A stretch of 7,252 nt of DNA from assembly GCA_964194625.1 (NCBI GenBank), contig CAXMNC010000232.1, positions 1 to 7,252 on the forward strand, read 5' to 3'. Shown in pieces: positions 5,866 to 7,252 of the stretch (position 1 is its first letter; the number at the start of each line of letters is the position of its first letter). Origin of the DNA: SPGG2 sp964194625. GTDB lineage: Bacteria > Pseudomonadota > Gammaproteobacteria > Acidiferrobacterales > SPGG2. The position numbers and the translations under genes are program-made. The notes under the pieces were generated by a model. It was given only the letters and a program-made list of their open reading frames with translations. It was not told the origin of the DNA and ran no database searches.

Positions 5866-6840
5866 TTACTCGGACACCCAATTGCCGCCCTTATCCCTGG
5901 CCCGTGCGAGCGCAGCGGCGGCATCTAACAAAATACCTTCAGCCGAGACGAAAGCCTTCATTTCTACTATCCCTAATGAAATTGTCATAGACGGCAGGAT
6001 ACACTGATCGGGTACCACAATGTTCGTCTCGCCCACTGCCTCACGCAGACGCGCCGCAAAGTGTCTGGCACCGTCGACATTCGAACCTGGAAGGACGATG
6101 ACGAATCTGTTTCCTTCGTAACGAGCGGTCATGTCAGTCGGGCGCGCGTTCTTCATTATTGTTTGCGCGAGTGTATACAATGCCTGATCGCCTATGTTTT
6201 TTCCAAAGTCGTTATTAAACTCTTTGAAGTTGTCCAAAGCGACCATGGTCACCGATAATGCCTGCTGAGCAGTCGCGCTACGCATGATTTGTCGTGTGAG
6301 CATTTCGTCCAGCCAACGCCGATTGTGAACCCCTGTTAAGTCATCCATGCTACTGACACGTTGATATTTTTTTTGTAGGTCTTTTTTCTCGAGTTCGGGC
6401 GAACCTTGCTGACGTAATTCTTGCATTACGGTGCACAAACAATTGCGCGCCACAGCATGCGAGCTGTTGATCAACTCCATCAACCTATCTTCATCGACAA
6501 CGAGTAGACGACTCTCTTGATCTGCGACGACGTACTGAGAACAAGGTCTTCGGTCGAAGAGCGGAAGGACACCAACGCATTTGCCAGATTCGATGGTACT
6601 CGTAGGTTCGCTCTCAAGGGAATCCTGATGGACGTGCAAGCGACCTCGGAGCAAAAGATGTACGACCTGATTCGGCTCGCCGGGAGAGGCCAGAATTTCT
6701 CCGGCTTCTAGCACGAGCATCGGGCACGTGCTCAGTAATTCGTGTATCGACAGCAGATTAACGCCTTTGAACAGATCTAGGCGTGATATTTCTGAATGAT
6801 CGCTATTGCCAGTAATATAGGCTGCAATATTCGTGCTCAT
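5866..6840 (-). CDS. cNMP-binding-like domain fused to a degenerate GGDEF domain (probable c-di-GMP receptor, not a cyclase)
   Basis: The 324-residue cytosolic protein has three parts. Residues 20-130 resemble a Crp-type cyclic nucleotide-binding domain (VVHLLLRGRLHVHQ, 59-72; KCVGVLPLFDRRPCSQYVVA, 87-106; SRLLVVDEDRLMELI, 110-124). The phosphate-binding cassette lacks the usual Glu and Arg, so canonical cAMP binding is doubtful. A charged helical linker (ELEKKDLQKKYQRVSS, 149-164) leads to a GGDEF fold (MDDLTGVHNRRWLDEML, 165-181). The signature GGDEF is EGNRF (242-246) and the metal Asp of the DxDxFK block is Ala201 (ALDNFK), so catalysis should be lost. The inhibitory-site RxxD is intact (Arg233-Asp236), 9 residues before the signature as in active cyclases. 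Ala-rich helix and WVSE close the protein. Start at 6840 fits the domain boundary, though no good ribosome site is present; an in-frame ATG at 6969 would add 43 unlikely residues. Confidence 0.85.
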   Translation of the reverse strand: MSTNIAAYITGNSDHSEISRLDLFKGVNLLSIHELLSTCPMLVLEAGEILASPGEPNQVVHLLLRGRLHVHQDSLESEPTSTIESGKCVGVLPLFDRRPCSQYVVADQESRLLVVDEDRLMELINSSHAVARNCLCTVMQELRQQGSPELEKKDLQKKYQRVSSMDDLTGVHNRRWLDEMLTRQIMRSATAQQALSVTMVALDNFKEFNNDFGKNIGDQALYTLAQTIMKNARPTDMTARYEGNRFVIVLPGSNVDGARHFAARLREAVGETNIVVPDQCILPSMTISLGIVEMKAFVSAEGILLDAAAALARARDKGGNWVSE

Positions 6841-6890
6841 GGAAATCGCGCACCACTGATGAAGCCAGGTAGCGATAACGCATAATCCAT

Positions 6891-6928
6891 GCCATCCGCC
6901 TGTGTTCGAGTAACAAGGCGGATTTGGC
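6891..6928. repeat. Strong imperfect hairpin upstream of the GGDEF-like gene
   Basis: ATCCGCCT (6894-6901) pairs perfectly with AGGCGGAT (6916-6923). After a single bulged G (6902) the stem continues as TGTT/AACA around a 5-nt CGAGT loop. Outside, GCC (6891-6893) can pair with GGC (6926-6928) across a 2-nt TT bulge. The total is about 12-15 bp. On the plus strand GTTTTTC follows a few bases later, but no plus-strand gene precedes it; on the minus strand it lies about 50 bp upstream of the GGDEF-like start, in the probable leader or promoter region. Confidence 0.7.
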
Positions 6929-7110
6929 ACGTTTTTCAAATGGTGCGACGGGGCCCTCGGTAACGCCATTCGTGGTGGTAACGTAATTTGGTAGACACAG
7001 ATAGCCCACGCTTGGCGGAGTCACGGCTATACAGGTGGTGATTGCGCTGGCTGCGTTCGCCGTACTTGCCTAAGGAGAGTGTAAGCTTGCCGACCTTGAA
7101 ATGCGCTGGA

Positions 7111-7209
7111 AAAACGCAGAGGACGCAAAGTCGAGGAATTCGCAGAAGGATCTTATATGCTTGATTTTCTCTGCGTCTTGGCACCTCTGCGTCGTATACG
7201 GGCATGGAG
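7111..7209 (+). repeat. CTCTGCG-type dispersed repeat, copy B (with its own inverted left arm)
   Basis: The right arm (7160-7209) carries two CTCTGCG words and ends in the 27-bp block (7183-7209) identical to copy A on the opposite strand. The left arm ACGCAGAGGACGCAAAG (7114-7130) is an inverted, imperfect match of the right arm: ACGCAGAGG (7114-7122) is the exact reverse complement of 7184-7192. CGCAGAA at 7141-7147 opposes TTCTCTGCG at 7167-7174. The element can therefore fold into a long imperfect hairpin. Repeats built from CTCTGCG words are common between genes in many environmental bacteria. Confidence 0.75.
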
Positions 7210-7252
7210 AACAAATCGTATAAGGCCCTCGGTAGCCAGGCGCAAAGAACTG

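Larger units (their letters stand above)
6841..7252. other. 412-bp non-coding region upstream of the GGDEF-like gene, rich in repeats
   Basis: No gene is supported. Open frames on the minus strand (6803-7024 and 6936-7214) overlap each other, end inside the GGDEF-like gene or in repeat sequence, and look like no known protein. The region holds a strong hairpin (6891-6928) and the second CTCTGCG repeat (7111-7209). The stretch 6870-6900 (AGCGATAACGCATAATCC and following) has the look of short dispersed intergenic repeats seen in proteobacteria, but this is an impression from memory. The promoter for the GGDEF-like gene should be here; TTGAAA on the minus strand near 6935-6940 is a possible -35 but has no matching -10. 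Confidence 0.5.

Noticed and set aside
5798..6007. TTG-started plus-strand frame behind GGGAGGAG
   Set aside because: Most of it is antisense to the end of the GGDEF-like gene and the protein shows no family features; the ribosome-like site is probably chance.
6891..6940. Rho-independent terminator on the plus strand (hairpin followed by GTTTTTC)
   Set aside because: No plus-strand gene ends upstream for almost 3 kb, and the T-run is separated from the stem by several bases.
6841..6969. N-terminal extension of the GGDEF-like gene to an ATG at 6969
   Set aside because: The 43 extra residues are Trp-, His- and Cys-rich, unlike a real domain, run through the hairpin and have no ribosome site.
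6936..7214. 92-codon minus-strand frame at the right end
   Set aside because: It starts within copy B of the CTCTGCG repeat and shows no protein-family pattern.

Overview
This 7.25 kb window reads as ordinary bacterial chromosome of moderate GC content. It has AGGAGG-type ribosome sites and tightly packed genes. The families present (a two-domain cNMP-fold/GGDEF protein, a DUF3179 protein, a BKACE enzyme, a Sel1-repeat secreted protein) and the Gram-negative style signal peptides suggest a Pseudomonadota-like organism, perhaps a gammaproteobacterium. That assignment is inference. No rRNA, tRNA, phage, CRISPR or recognisable transposase is visible.

Layout. (1) 1-1985, minus strand: a GTG-started aminoglycoside-phosphotransferase-fold kinase overlaps by 4 bp (ATGA) with a divergent enolase-family gene, which runs off the left edge. 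(2) 1986-2072: short divergent promoter region. (3) 2073-3969, plus strand: a thioredoxin-fold/AhpC-TSA-like protein with a CNHC motif, a small secreted Sel1-repeat protein and a TTG-started beta-keto acid cleavage enzyme (BKACE/DUF849), separated by 42 and 22 bp and so probably one operon. (4) 3970-5418, minus strand: a DUF3179 protein whose stop codon directly abuts the BKACE stop. Its first ~20 codons are made of a dispersed CTCTGCG-type repeat. (5) 5419-5865: gene-poor gap. (6) 5866-6840, minus strand: a cNMP-binding-like domain fused to a GGDEF domain that has lost its catalytic residues but keeps the RxxD c-di-GMP inhibitory site. (7) 6841-7252: non-coding, with a strong hairpin and a second, inverted copy of the CTCTGCG repeat.

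How the genes may work together. The kinase and enolase-like gene look like a two-step module: phosphorylate a small hydroxy-compound, then act on the phosphorylated acid with an enolase-fold enzyme. The enolase carries a Glu-to-Asp change at an active-site position, so its substrate may not be 2-phosphoglycerate. The BKACE enzyme keeps the metal and catalytic residues known from Kce but has Val where Kce has the Glu that recognises the substrate amino group, which points to a non-amino beta-keto acid. The GGDEF-like protein is better read as a c-di-GMP receptor than as a synthase. The most promising undescribed items are the kinase/enolase-like pair, the degenerate GGDEF receptor candidate, and the inverted repeat pair, one copy of which has become protein-coding.
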